Of a DNA stretch of 27,833 bases, positions 1-8,906 are shown piece after piece (within the stretch, counting starts at the first letter, position 1; every line of letters begins with the position of its first letter). Source of the stretch: JBMYZL01 sp965661765. Lineage in GTDB: Bacteria; Bacteroidota; Bacteroidia; Flavobacteriales_D; Sanyastnellaceae. The notes under the pieces are model-generated. The model did not search any database, was not told the origin of the DNA, and was given only the letters and a program-made list of their open reading frames with translations. Position numbers and translations under genes: made by a program. The stretch is from contig CBFIFE010000037.1 in NCBI GenBank assembly GCA_965661765.1, positions 1-27,833 of the forward strand, in the 5' to 3' direction.

Positions 1-757
1 TGGTTTGGGAGTTGATGCCCAGGGAAGTGCTGTAATTGAAAGTGAAGGTTTCAGGAAAATCCTTTGTGATGACATTCAAGTACGCCCCGCTCCAGTCCCC
101 AGGGAGGTTCGCGGTTTGTGTTTTTGTGACGACGAGGTTGTCCACGAGGTTCGTCGGAAAGATGTCCATTTCAATGGTGTTCCGACGAGGATTGATGGAA
201 GGCACTTCGGCACCGTTGAGGGTGGTTTTGATGTAGCGGTCACTGAGGCCGCGAACGAAAACAAAATTGCCGACTGTGGAAACCCCGGGAATGCGCCGCA
301 TGGCTGAAGCTGCGTCACTGTCGCCGGTTTTTTTGATTTGCTGGCTGGAGATGTAGTCAATGCTCGCGGCATTTTTCTTTTTGATGTTCTCCATGTAGAC
401 ATCGCGGCTCCGGTCCATTTTGGCCACCACCTCAGCGGCTTGCTCAATGACAAAGGTTTCGATGTACAAGTTGAAGTTCACGATCACCACTTCGTCGCCA
501 GTGATGGTCACGCTCTCTGTGACCGGGGTGTAACCGATGAACGAACCGATGACATCGTAAGTGCCGGGCGCAAGTCCCTCCAAGCTGTAATTCCCGTCGA
601 TGTCCGCCATGGCACCTTTGTAGGGGTTTTGAATGACCACATTCGCCCCGATCAGGGTTTCTCCAGTCTGGGCGTCGGCGATGGTTCCGCGAATGGTGCC
701 TTGGGCGCTGGCGGTGATGCAGGCCCAACCGAACAATGTCAAAAGTGCAAAACGCAT
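1..757 (-). CDS. TonB-dependent outer-membrane receptor, 5' part (runs off the window)
   Basis: The frame is open from an ATG at 755-757 to base 1, giving 252 codons; the barrel lies outside the window. Residues 1-19 are a signal peptide (MRFALLTLFGWACITASAQ). Residues about 20-100 match a CarboxypepD_reg-like beta-sandwich (GTIRGTIADAQTGETLIGAN, later GNYSLEGLAPGTY). The plug domain starts near residue 130 with SDAASAMRRIPGVS and continues with VFVRGLSDRYIKTTLNGAEV and a FPTNLVDNLVV segment. This plug style (SDAASAMRR, RGLSDRY, DIFPTNLVDN) is familiar from a Bacteroidota receptor subgroup of unknown substrate. Such receptors import bulky ligands using TonB energy. It lies downstream of two secreted module proteins on the same strand, but a strong terminator separates it from them, so it probably has its own promoter. 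The family call is secure; the ligand is unknown. Confidence 0.9.
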   Translation of the reverse strand, partial: MRFALLTLFGWACITASAQGTIRGTIADAQTGETLIGANVVIQNPYKGAMADIDGNYSLEGLAPGTYDVIGSFIGYTPVTESVTITGDEVVIVNFNLYIETFVIEQAAEVVAKMDRSRDVYMENIKKKNAASIDYISSQQIKKTGDSDAASAMRRIPGVSTVGNFVFVRGLSDRYIKTTLNGAEVPSINPRRNTIEMDIFPTNLVDNLVVTKTQTANLPGDWSGAYLNVITKDFPETFTFNYSTSLGINSQT

Positions 758-882
758 GATGGCTGTATGTAGCTGCAAAAGTCCAACCGACGGTTGAGTC
801 GAGCGTTAAGAAGAGGTTATGGGAAAAAGTACTTTGGGTTTTCAAAATGTGACTTGTGTGCCAAATTCCTAGCGTCCCAAAC

Positions 883-917
883 AAAAAAAAAGGGGAGCGA
901 ACCGAAGTTCACTCCCC
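883..917 (-). terminator. Intrinsic terminator after the giant module gene
   Basis: On the minus strand a 10-bp stem (arms 908-917 and 892-901, one G-U pair) with a 6-nt loop is followed at once by nine T (plus-strand A-run 883-891). It sits 34 nt past the stop at 951. This is a textbook rho-independent terminator and separates the giant protein gene from the receptor gene. Confidence 0.9.
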
Positions 918-950
918 CTTGGGATGGTCTCGTCAAAGACTCTATCAGAC

Positions 951-3900
951 TTATTCGCAGTCGCTGCCGAAGCTGGACAGGAAGGCCAAAAGGTCAGGCG
1001 TTCCAATCGTGCCATCTCCGTTGAGATCGGCCTGGCAGGCGTTGCCGATTTCGAAGGCACACGTGCCGTCGTCAATCGTGGCATTGCTGTCGAAGTTCGT
1101 GGCGTCTCCATAGGTGCAACCCAGAACGGGTGCAATGGTGCAGTCGATGGAGGCATCGGCATGCGGGTTGAAGTCCACAAACTCAGGGTCTGTGCAACCA
1201 TCGCAACCTGCCTCGCTGCCGAAGCAGACCACAGGCAGTTCCATGGCACCGTCAACGACGACAGTCCGCGCTACACCGTCCGCTTCGCCCGCTGCATTGA
1301 GGTAGCCGTAGTTGTAGGTTCCGGCTGTCAAGCTGAGGGTGATTTGGTATACAGCATAATTCGCATAGGTCATTTCGACAGACGCATCAGCAGTGAAATC
1401 GCCGCTGATCATTGCCTCACCACCTTCATGCCACATGTCCACATGGAAGTTCACGTCGAAAGAACAAGAACCATCGTCGCTGTTTGCTCCTTCGTTGTAG
1501 TTGTTCGCTTCTGGGTTCGTGCAGCCGTTGAAAATGCAAAGCGCTTCTTGATCGCCGGTGTTCGCCTGCGGGTCGTAGTTCTCTGCGTTCTCGTCTGAAC
1601 AGCCCGTGTAGAGGCAAGAGCCATTGTCCACGTTCGCCGATGCGTCGTAATTGTCCGCTGTGGCATCTGTGCAACCGAGGTACTCGCAGCTGCCATCTTC
1701 CACCGTCGCGTCCGCATTGTAGTTGTCTGCTGTGGCATCTGTGCAGCCAGGTACAGAAGTGGTTCCTTCAGCAAAGATGCCGACTTGACCGAGGTAGCTC
1801 CACTGTTGGTTCAGCCAGTTTTCGGATGGGCCAAACGCGCCGCGGTATGCTGCCGCATCAAACCAATCATCTGTGGCCAAATCGCTCGCACCGACTGTGA
1901 CGTCATTTGCAGGCGTCAGGTCGAGTGTATTCGTCACCGTGACACCAGTGGCGTCGAAACCGAAGTCGAAGTCGATGCCGGGGTCGCTCAAAATCAAGCT
2001 GTTTGCGGCTGCATAAGCGTCGAGTTGCTCTTCTCCGTCCGCAACTTGGTTGCCGTCGTAGTCAATCACTTCGTTCACAGCCACCATGCTGATGTTTTTC
2101 AGGTTCAGCATGCCTGCTACCCACTTGTCGTAGGCGTCGGATGGGTTTTGCTTGTCCTCGATTTCAATGCCCTCTGCATAGTTCGCAATGATGGCATTGT
2201 GCATCTCACCGCCAGCGCCGGCGCGGTACAAGAGGCCGGTTTGGCCAGCGCCCACACCTCGGCCCACAAACGTGGCATTGAAGATGACAGGTGTCGCGAA
2301 AGGCTGTCCGTCGGCAGTGACGTCTGGGGAGTCGTCACCGTCGAATTCACCGGCACGATCACCACCGTCTTCTGCATTGATCGAGAACCAGTACTGGCCG
2401 CGGCCATGGTATCCTTGGTCGTAGTCGAAGCTGTCGTCACCGACAAACGCCACGGCTGCGTGCTTCACGTCAACGGCTCCGCCGAAGAACTCGATGCCGT
2501 CGTCGTCGTTTGCAATGACTTCGATGTATTCGATTGTGGTTCCACGTCCAACACCACCGAGGGTCAATCCGTTGATTTCATTTGCTGCACCCAGCTGCGT
2601 TCCGCCGTGACGGATGGAAACGTAGCGCAGAACACCCGAGTTGTCCTCGTCGTTGTTTCCACCATAGGCTGCACGGTCATTGTCTGAGGGGATGCCTTCG
2701 ATTTGGCCTTCGCCTGTCGGCAAGTTGGTTGTGGCATCGCCCAAAACGATGACACCGCCCCATTGACCGCGGGTGTCGAAGCTGACAGATCCATCCAATG
2801 GGTCCGCTTCAAACGTGAAGGTGATCGGGCAGGTTTCTGTTCCTTCCGCATAGATTTGGCCACCCCGGGCAACGATCAAAGCAGCGGCATCCGCGCCCTG
2901 ACCTGGCAAGCCCTTGATGACAGTTCCAGCCTCAATGGTCAACGCCTGTCCGCTGTTGACGAACACAAAACCGTCAAGCAAATAGGTGTTGTCGCAGGTC
3001 CATGTCGTTGTGCCAGTGCCGAGGCCAGAAGCATCGGAAATGACCACGGTGTTGCGCTCTGACAATGCAGGGCAATCGCAGGCCACCTCTGCTTCTTCCA
3101 GCGCGCCAGCGTCGGATGCGTAGGTCCAATCCTCGAGCCAGTTCGAACCGTTCGGGTCAAATGCGCCCATGTAATCGGCGGTCATGAACCAAGCATCTGT
3201 GGGGGTTGAACCCGCAGCGAGGTTGACAGAGCTGTTCGGTACTGGGTTGAACGAGTTTGTGAACGCCGTTCCCGACGCGTTGGTCGCCCAGTTGTAGTCG
3301 ATGCCAGTGGCCATTTCGGTCAAGTTGTTCGATGTGGCGTACGCATCCAATTGCGCATCACCATCGGCGACTTGAACACCATCGTAGTCAATCACTTCAC
3401 TCACGCCATCCATGGCGATGTTGAGCAAAGAGAGGTCTCCAGCAACCCACTTGTCGTAGGCGTCAGATGGGTTTTGCTTGTCCTCAATCTCAATGGCCTC
3501 ATCGAAGTTCGCGATGATGGCGTTGCTGATGTGTCCACCGGAACCAGCACGGAACAACCATCCTTGGTTGCCAGCGTTCGCTCCGCGGCCGATGACGGTC
3601 CAGTTTGCAATGGTGGGGATGGTGAAAGGTTGGCCATCTGCTGTGACATCTGGCGAGTCGTCGCCGTCGAGTTCACCGCCACGGTCGCCCGTGTCCTGTC
3701 CTTGGATGGCGAACCAGAACTGACCGCGTCCACGGTAACCTTGGTCCCAGTCAAAGCTGTCGTCTCCGACAAACATCACAGAAGCGTACCGCACGTCCAC
3801 TGTGCCACCGAAGAACTCGATGCCGTCGTCTTCGTTCGAAACGACTTCGATGTGTTCGATTGTGGTGCCGTTTCCGACGCCGCCGAGGGTCAAACCGTTG

Positions 3901-6900
3901 ATTTCGTTCGCTGCGCCAAGCTGGGTTCCGCCGTGGCGGATGGAAACGTAGCGAAGGACACCGGAGTTGTCTGCGTCGTTCGTTCCACCATAAACTGAGC
4001 GGTCGTTGTCAGCGGGAATGCCTTCTACTTGGCCTTCCCCTGTGGGCAAATTCGTGGATGCATCGCCCAAGACAATCACACCACCCCACTGTCCGCGGGT
4101 GTCATAACTGACGGACCCGTCGAGCGGGTCAGCTTCAAAGGTGAAGGTGATGGGGCAAGACTGGGTTCCGTCCGCGAAGATTTGGCCACCACGGGCAACA
4201 ATCAAAGCAGCGGCATCCGCGCCCTGGCCTGGGAGACCTTTGATGACGGTTCCAGGTTCGATGGTCAAAACTTGTCCGCTGTTGACGAACACGTAGTTGT
4301 CGAGCAAGTAGGTGTTGTCGCAGGTCCAGGTCACTGTGCCTGTGCCTTCACCAGATTCGCTGATGATGATTTCGTTGCGCTGGGCCAAAGGTGGGCAATC
4401 GCAAGTCTCGCCTGGATTGCTGCCTTCGTCAGCCAAATCAATGTCCGCCGCACCGGAGTTGTCCAAGTAGGACCATCCACCGAGCCAGTTCTCGCCGTTG
4501 GGGTCAAACGCGCCCATGTAGCCGAAGCCGCCAGTAGAGGCCACGTCTGCGTTGGGGACAGGGTTGAATGGGTTGGTGAACGCTGTTCCTGTGGCATTCG
4601 CAGACCAATCCGCGTCGATGCCCACATTGCTGATCACCATGTTGTTTGCTGCAGCGTAGTTGTCCAAGTTGACATCGCCGTCCGCGACTTGAATGCCGTC
4701 ATAATCGATCACTTCTGCCACGCCTTGCATGCGGAAGTTGGCAAAGGTCAAATCCCCAGCAATCCACTTGTCGTAAGCATCCGATGGATTCTGCTTGTCC
4801 TCCACTTCAATGCCTTCTGCGTAGTTCACAATGATGGCGTCAGAAATGTGGCCACCAGATCCTGCACGGAACAACATCCCGGTCTGTGATGCTGAAACCC
4901 CACGTCCGATCATGGTCCAGTTCGATACGGTGGGAATCGCGAAAGGTTGGCCGTCGGCGGTGACGTCCGGCGAATCATCGCCATCGAGTTCGCCACCGCG
5001 GTCGCCTGCGCCTGCATCGTTGATGCTGAACCAGTGGTGTCCGCCACCGGAGAAGCCTTGGTCCCAGTCAAAGCTGTCGTCCCCAGCGAAGGCGACAGCG
5101 GCGTAGTTGATTTGGACGTTTCCGCCGAAGAACTCGATGCCATCGTCCTCGTTGGCGATGACTTCGATGTGGTCCATTGTCGTGCCAGCGCCAACACCCG
5201 CGAGGGTCAAACCGTTGATTTCATTGGCTGCACCGAGCTGTGTTCCGCCGTGGCGGATGGACACGTAGCGGAAGACGCCGGAGTTGTCGTCGGCGTTGTT
5301 TCCGCCATACTTGGCGCGATCGTTTGTCGAAGGAATGCCCTCAACCTGCCCTTCGCCCGTGGGCAAGTTCGTGGGTGCATCGCCGCAAATGACGACGCCG
5401 CCCCACTGGTTGGACAAGTTGTAAGCCACGGAGCCATCGAGGGGGTCGCCCTCGAAAGTGAAGATGATGGGGCAGTCGGCGGAACCTTCTGCGAAGATTT
5501 GGCCTCCACGCGCAACAATCAATGCTGCTGCGTCTGCGCCCTGACCAGGCATACCCTTGATCACAGTGCCGGCTTCGATGGTCAATGCTTGGCCATTGTT
5601 CACGAAGACGTAGCCGTCAAGCAAGTAGGTTTTGTCGCAAGTCCAGTTCACAGAACCTGTGCCAAACCCGGTATCGCTGATGGTGATTTCCTGACGCTCA
5701 TTGACCGGTGGGCAATCGCATGCGGTGCCATTGCCGCCACCGTTGTTGCCGAAATCGACCACGGCTGCGCCAGAAACGTCGAGGTAGCTCCAAGAGCCCT
5801 CCAACCAGTTGTTGCCGTTGATGAAAGCACCGTTGTTCGTACCGGTGGTTGGAGCAGGGTTGAAAGGGTTGGTGAATGCGGTTCCGGATGCGTTGGCGCT
5901 CCAGTCGAAGTCCATCCCTGTGTTGGAAGCATTCAAGTTGTTTGCGGCTGCGTAGGCGTCGAGTTGCGCATCTCCGTCCGCTACGGCTGTTCCGTCGTAA
6001 TCGATGATTTCGCTGACGTTGTCAAACTCGATGTTGCTCAAAGTCAAGTCGCCTGCGACCCACTTGTCAAAAGCGTCAGAAGGCGCCTGGACGTCCTCCA
6101 ATTCGATGCCTTCAGCGAAGTTTGCGATGATGGAGTTGCTGACGTGTCCGCCGGATCCAGCCCGGAAATTCATGCCTTGCTTGCCAGCTGCGATGCCACG
6201 ACCAATCATGGTCCAGTTGGTCACAGTAGGAATCGTGAACGGCATGCCGTCTGCGGTCACGTCTGGAGAATCGTCCCCATCGAGTTCGCCACCGCGGTCA
6301 CCGACATTGGCGTCGTTGATGCTGAACCAAAATGACCCACCACCGGCGTAGCCTTGGTCCCAGTCGAAGCTGTCGTCTCCCACGAATGCAACGGCCGCGT
6401 AGTTGACTTCAACCGTGCCACCGAAAAACTCGATGCCGTCGTCGTCATTCGAAATGACTTCGATGTGGTCAATGGTCGTGCCTGCGCCGACACCACCCAA
6501 GGTCAAACCGTTGATTTCGTTGGCAGCCCCGAGCTGTGTTCCGCCGTGGCGGATGGAGAAGTAACGAAGAATGCCCGAGTTGTCATTGGCATTCGTGCCA
6601 CCGTAAGCTGCCCGGTCGTTGTCCGCGGGAATGCCTTCGATTTGGCCTTCCCCAGTGGGCAGGTTGATGGGGGCATCGCCCAAAACAATCACACCGCCCC
6701 ATTGGCCGCGCGTGTCGTAAGCGGTCGAACCGTCGAGGTCATCTGCCTCAAACGTGAACGTGATGCCGCAATCGGCAGTTCCCTCAGCATCCATGACGCC
6801 CCCTCGGGAGACGATCAAAGCTGCGGCGTCAGCGCCTTGGCCGGCCATGCCTTTGACCACGGTACCGGGCTCGATGGTCAATGTTTGGCCGCTGTTGACG

Positions 6901-7082
6901 AAAACATATCCGTCGAGGAGATAAACGTTGTCACAGGTCCAAGTCGTGGTGCCTGTGCCGGAGCCGTTGTCGGCAACAACAACTGTGCTTCGCTCGGAGA
7001 GCGGTGGACAATCGCATTGGGCTTGCAAGTGGAGAAAGCCACTGGTCAAGAGCGCCATTGCCGCGAGAAACAAGTGCTTCAT
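951..7082 (-). CDS. Giant secreted protein: four tandem CDCPP modules, Cys-rich repeats and a Ca-loop tail (2043 aa)
   Basis: The function is unknown. Residues 1-22 are a signal peptide (MKHLFLAAMALLTSGFLHLQAQ). Four homologous modules start at Cys 23, 455, 894 and 1335, each about 432-445 residues. Each opens with CDCPP, then WTCDN-YLLDG(Y/F)VFVN, LTIE(P/A)GTV(V/I)KG, QWGGV, NGLTL, DDGIEFFGG, GDDSFD and DGDDSPDVTADG. The repeated LTIE, GVIV and NGLTL strands suggest a right-handed beta-helix (inference). Each module has exactly four cysteines: CxC, WTC and one before the IxFTFE strand, which would suit two disulfides. Residues 1779-1875 hold four GCTD..NY..DDGSC repeats, 1876-1961 a beta-sandwich-like segment (VNFHVDM, TAGTYNYGYLN), 1962-2014 two more repeats, and 2015-2043 a Ca-loop tail (ADLNGDGTIG then LLAFLSSFG). 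No T9SS type A sorting domain is visible. A single-module paralogue lies upstream. Start: the ATG that gives the signal peptide. Secreted status is secure; biochemical role is not. Confidence 0.9.
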   Translation of the reverse strand: MKHLFLAAMALLTSGFLHLQAQCDCPPLSERSTVVVADNGSGTGTTTWTCDNVYLLDGYVFVNSGQTLTIEPGTVVKGMAGQGADAAALIVSRGGVMDAEGTADCGITFTFEADDLDGSTAYDTRGQWGGVIVLGDAPINLPTGEGQIEGIPADNDRAAYGGTNANDNSGILRYFSIRHGGTQLGAANEINGLTLGGVGAGTTIDHIEVISNDDDGIEFFGGTVEVNYAAVAFVGDDSFDWDQGYAGGGSFWFSINDANVGDRGGELDGDDSPDVTADGMPFTIPTVTNWTMIGRGIAAGKQGMNFRAGSGGHVSNSIIANFAEGIELEDVQAPSDAFDKWVAGDLTLSNIEFDNVSEIIDYDGTAVADGDAQLDAYAAANNLNASNTGMDFDWSANASGTAFTNPFNPAPTTGTNNGAFINGNNWLEGSWSYLDVSGAAVVDFGNNGGGNGTACDCPPVNERQEITISDTGFGTGSVNWTCDKTYLLDGYVFVNNGQALTIEAGTVIKGMPGQGADAAALIVARGGQIFAEGSADCPIIFTFEGDPLDGSVAYNLSNQWGGVVICGDAPTNLPTGEGQVEGIPSTNDRAKYGGNNADDNSGVFRYVSIRHGGTQLGAANEINGLTLAGVGAGTTMDHIEVIANEDDGIEFFGGNVQINYAAVAFAGDDSFDWDQGFSGGGHHWFSINDAGAGDRGGELDGDDSPDVTADGQPFAIPTVSNWTMIGRGVSASQTGMLFRAGSGGHISDAIIVNYAEGIEVEDKQNPSDAYDKWIAGDLTFANFRMQGVAEVIDYDGIQVADGDVNLDNYAAANNMVISNVGIDADWSANATGTAFTNPFNPVPNADVASTGGFGYMGAFDPNGENWLGGWSYLDNSGAADIDLADEGSNPGETCDCPPLAQRNEIIISESGEGTGTVTWTCDNTYLLDNYVFVNSGQVLTIEPGTVIKGLPGQGADAAALIVARGGQIFADGTQSCPITFTFEADPLDGSVSYDTRGQWGGVIVLGDASTNLPTGEGQVEGIPADNDRSVYGGTNDADNSGVLRYVSIRHGGTQLGAANEINGLTLGGVGNGTTIEHIEVVSNEDDGIEFFGGTVDVRYASVMFVGDDSFDWDQGYRGRGQFWFAIQGQDTGDRGGELDGDDSPDVTADGQPFTIPTIANWTVIGRGANAGNQGWLFRAGSGGHISNAIIANFDEAIEIEDKQNPSDAYDKWVAGDLSLLNIAMDGVSEVIDYDGVQVADGDAQLDAYATSNNLTEMATGIDYNWATNASGTAFTNSFNPVPNSSVNLAAGSTPTDAWFMTADYMGAFDPNGSNWLEDWTYASDAGALEEAEVACDCPALSERNTVVISDASGLGTGTTTWTCDNTYLLDGFVFVNSGQALTIEAGTVIKGLPGQGADAAALIVARGGQIYAEGTETCPITFTFEADPLDGSVSFDTRGQWGGVIVLGDATTNLPTGEGQIEGIPSDNDRAAYGGNNDEDNSGVLRYVSIRHGGTQLGAANEINGLTLGGVGRGTTIEYIEVIANDDDGIEFFGGAVDVKHAAVAFVGDDSFDYDQGYHGRGQYWFSINAEDGGDRAGEFDGDDSPDVTADGQPFATPVIFNATFVGRGVGAGQTGLLYRAGAGGEMHNAIIANYAEGIEIEDKQNPSDAYDKWVAGMLNLKNISMVAVNEVIDYDGNQVADGEEQLDAYAAANSLILSDPGIDFDFGFDATGVTVTNTLDLTPANDVTVGASDLATDDWFDAAAYRGAFGPSENWLNQQWSYLGQVGIFAEGTTSVPGCTDATADNYNADATVEDGSCEYLGCTDATADNYDASANVDNGSCLYTGCSDENAENYDPQANTGDQEALCIFNGCTNPEANNYNEGANSDDGSCSFDVNFHVDMWHEGGEAMISGDFTADASVEMTYANYAVYQITLSLTAGTYNYGYLNAAGEADGVARTVVVDGAMELPVVCFGSEAGCDGCTDPEFVDFNPHADASIDCTIAPVLGCTYGDATNFDSNATIDDGTCAFEIGNACQADLNGDGTIGTPDLLAFLSSFGSDCE
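1041..1748 (-). repeat. Six Cys-rich GCTD...DDGSC repeats with an inserted domain
   Basis: Residues 1779-2014 of the giant protein hold six copies of a unit of about 24-27 residues: GC(T/S)(D/N/Y), a middle (N/D)(Y/F) and a closing (D/E/N)(D/N)G(S/T)C or a variant of it. Copies 3 and 5 are degenerate at the end (QEALC and SIDC). Between copies 4 and 5 an 86-residue insert resembles a starch-binding/E-set beta-sandwich. Such repeats are common at the C-terminal ends of Flavobacteriales surface proteins and may act as a stiff stalk or Ca-binding spacer (inference). Confidence 0.8.
1749..7016 (-). repeat. Four tandem coding repeats of about 1.3 kb (CDCPP modules)
   Basis: Unit boundaries in reading order are 7016-5721, 5720-4404, 4403-3081 and 3080-1749, each starting at the codon for the first Cys of CDCPP. 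Protein identity is high, with long identical stretches such as SIRHGGTQLGAANEINGLTL in all four. The DNA differs mainly at synonymous sites: comparing modules 3 and 4 around that stretch I count about ten silent differences in about 80 nt. That argues for old duplications held by purifying selection rather than a very recent expansion. A fifth copy lies in the upstream gene at 7305-8906. Confidence 0.9.
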
Positions 7083-7244
7083 GGGTTTTGGGTTTGGTAT
7101 AGAGAAAATTGAATTTCGTCTTCAAAATTCCAGAGATAGTCCAAGTGCGCTGTTGCTGCTTTGTGAAATTTGAATGATAAGCGAGTGCCTCAAACTTGTC
7201 GATAAGGTTAGGCATGTGTTAACCCGAGCAGCGGATCGAAAGGC

Positions 7245-7284
7245 AAAAAAAATGGCGCCATCCCAGGGCAGGGAAGGCGCCATT
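7245..7284 (-). terminator. Intrinsic terminator after the single-module T9SS protein gene
   Basis: Perfect 9-bp arms (7276-7284 and 7251-7259), an inner TCCC/GGGA stem across an A-A mismatch, and a minus-strand T-run (plus-strand A-run 7245-7252). It lies 21 nt beyond the stop at 7305, so the two module genes are probably separate transcription units. The rest of the 222-bp gap (7085-7244) must carry the promoter of the giant gene; I see no convincing -33/-7 pair there. Confidence 0.9.
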
Positions 7285-7304
7285 CAAATGGGGAGAAGTG
7301 TCAG

Positions 7305-8906
7305 TTACTGCTTCACGAAAACGCTTGTTCCGCGACCTGCTGTGGTTGACATTTCGATGAGGTAGAGGCCTTGGGCCAAACCAGAGACGTCAATCACGTT
7401 CTGACCGTTGATCACGCGACCCGTTTGCTCCAACCGGCCGTTCATGCCGACAATGTTGAAGTGACCTGGGGCGGTGGCGGTGAGGTTGATTTGGTTGGAA
7501 GCCGGATTTGGGAAAACCTCCAATTCCAAGCCTTTCTTCATCTCTGCGACATTCATCTCCATGGTCATGGCGCCAGACAAGTCCATAAACGACCAGCCAG
7601 CCAACCAATTCTCATTCGCACCGAAGGCACCCATGTAGCCGAAAGGACCATCCGAAGAAACGTCAGCTGTGGGCCAAGGGTTGAAGGGGTTGGTGAAAGC
7701 GGTTCCAGACGCGTTGGTCGCCCAATCGTTGTCGATGCCTGTGGCCAAATTGTTGAGGTTCTGGCTCGCCGCGTAGGCCACCAAATTCGCATCGCCGTCA
7801 GCCACAGCATCTCCGTCATAGTCGATGATGGTGTTGATGTCGTCGAATGCTCCATTGGAGAATGTCAGGTCACCACTGACCCACTTGTCGTAGGCATCCG
7901 AGGGCGTTTGAACGTCTTCGATTTCGATGCCTTCGTCGAAGCCGACCAAGATGAAGTCAGAGAAGTGTCCGCCTGATCCTGCCCGCAACAACATGCCTTG
8001 CTTGCCATAAGAAGCGCCTTGCCCCATGAAGGTGAGGTTGCCGATGGTGGGATCCGCAATGGGTGTGCCGTCGGCTGTCACATCTGGTGAGTCATCACCG
8101 TCGAGCTCGCCGCCACGATCGCCGTGACCTGGCTCGTTGATGGCAAACCAGTGGTGTCCGCTGCCGTGCCAACCTTGGTCCCAGTCAAAGCTGTCGTCGC
8201 CCACGAAGCCGACGGCAGCATAATTCAATTCCACGGCTCCTCCGAAGAGCTCGATGCCGTCGTCATCATTGGAGATCACTTCGACGTGGTGGATGTTCGT
8301 GCCACTGCCGACACCTGCAAGGGTCAGGCCGTTGATTTCGTTCGCCGCGCCGAGTTGTGCGCCGCCATGACGGATGCTGATGTAGGCGAGCGTGCCGCTG
8401 TTGTCAGCGTCGTCGGACCCGCCGTAAGTGCTGAGTTCGTTGTCCGATGGGATGCCTTCGACTTGGCCGAGCGTCGGCAAGTTTGTGGTGGCATTGCCCA
8501 AAACGATGACGCCACCCCACTGTCCGCGGGTGTTGAAGGCCACAGAGCCGTCCAATGGGTCAGCTTCGAACGTGAAGACGATGGGGCAAGCGGCGTTGCC
8601 TTCTGCGTCGATCATGCCGTTGCGGGCCACGATGAGCGCTGCGGCATCGGCGCCCTGACCAGCCATGCCTTTGACGACTGTGCCGGGCTCGATGGTCAGT
8701 GTTTGACCCGCCTGCACGAAGACGTAGCCGTCCAACAAGTAAGTGTTGTCACATGTCCAAGTGGTGGTTCCTGTGCCAGTGCCCGCGTCGGTCACGACAA
8801 CCTCTGGGCGCTCGTTGATGGGGGGACAGTCACAGGTTTGGCCTGATGCCACTGCGGAAGACAAAAGCCCTGCAAACAGGGCAGCGAAGAGCGGAAAATG
8901 TTTCAT
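7305..8906 (-). CDS. Secreted single-module CDCPP protein with T9SS type A sorting domain (533 aa)
   Basis: The function is unknown. The start was set at the ATG at 8904-8906 because it opens a clean signal peptide (MKHFPLFAALFAGLLSSAVA, cleavage near residue 23); a longer frame from 8963 adds 19 residues with no signal character. Residues 25 to about 445 form one module homologous to each of the four in the neighbouring 2043-residue protein (CDCPP, WTCDN, TIEPGTVVKG, SIRHGGAQLGAANEINGLTL, DDSPDVTADG), with the same four cysteines. Residues 460-533 are a typical T9SS type A C-terminal domain: EVFPNPASNQINL, a central NIVGMNGRL strand, LAQGLYLIEM and a terminal FVKQ. The protein should therefore cross the outer membrane by type IX secretion and be released or anchored on the surface. 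It may bind the same ligand as the giant paralogue (inference). Confidence 0.92.
   Translation of the reverse strand: MKHFPLFAALFAGLLSSAVASGQTCDCPPINERPEVVVTDAGTGTGTTTWTCDNTYLLDGYVFVQAGQTLTIEPGTVVKGMAGQGADAAALIVARNGMIDAEGNAACPIVFTFEADPLDGSVAFNTRGQWGGVIVLGNATTNLPTLGQVEGIPSDNELSTYGGSDDADNSGTLAYISIRHGGAQLGAANEINGLTLAGVGSGTNIHHVEVISNDDDGIELFGGAVELNYAAVGFVGDDSFDWDQGWHGSGHHWFAINEPGHGDRGGELDGDDSPDVTADGTPIADPTIGNLTFMGQGASYGKQGMLLRAGSGGHFSDFILVGFDEGIEIEDVQTPSDAYDKWVSGDLTFSNGAFDDINTIIDYDGDAVADGDANLVAYAASQNLNNLATGIDNDWATNASGTAFTNPFNPWPTADVSSDGPFGYMGAFGANENWLAGWSFMDLSGAMTMEMNVAEMKKGLELEVFPNPASNQINLTATAPGHFNIVGMNGRLEQTGRVINGQNVIDVSGLAQGLYLIEMSTTAGRGTSVFVKQ

Noticed and set aside
4947..6335. Long plus-strand open frames (up to 462 codons) opposite the giant module gene, recurring in each module
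   Set aside because: They recur because the minus-strand repeat recurs; the translations are Val/Ala/Asp-rich with no domain, and the minus strand has a signal peptide and conserved modules.
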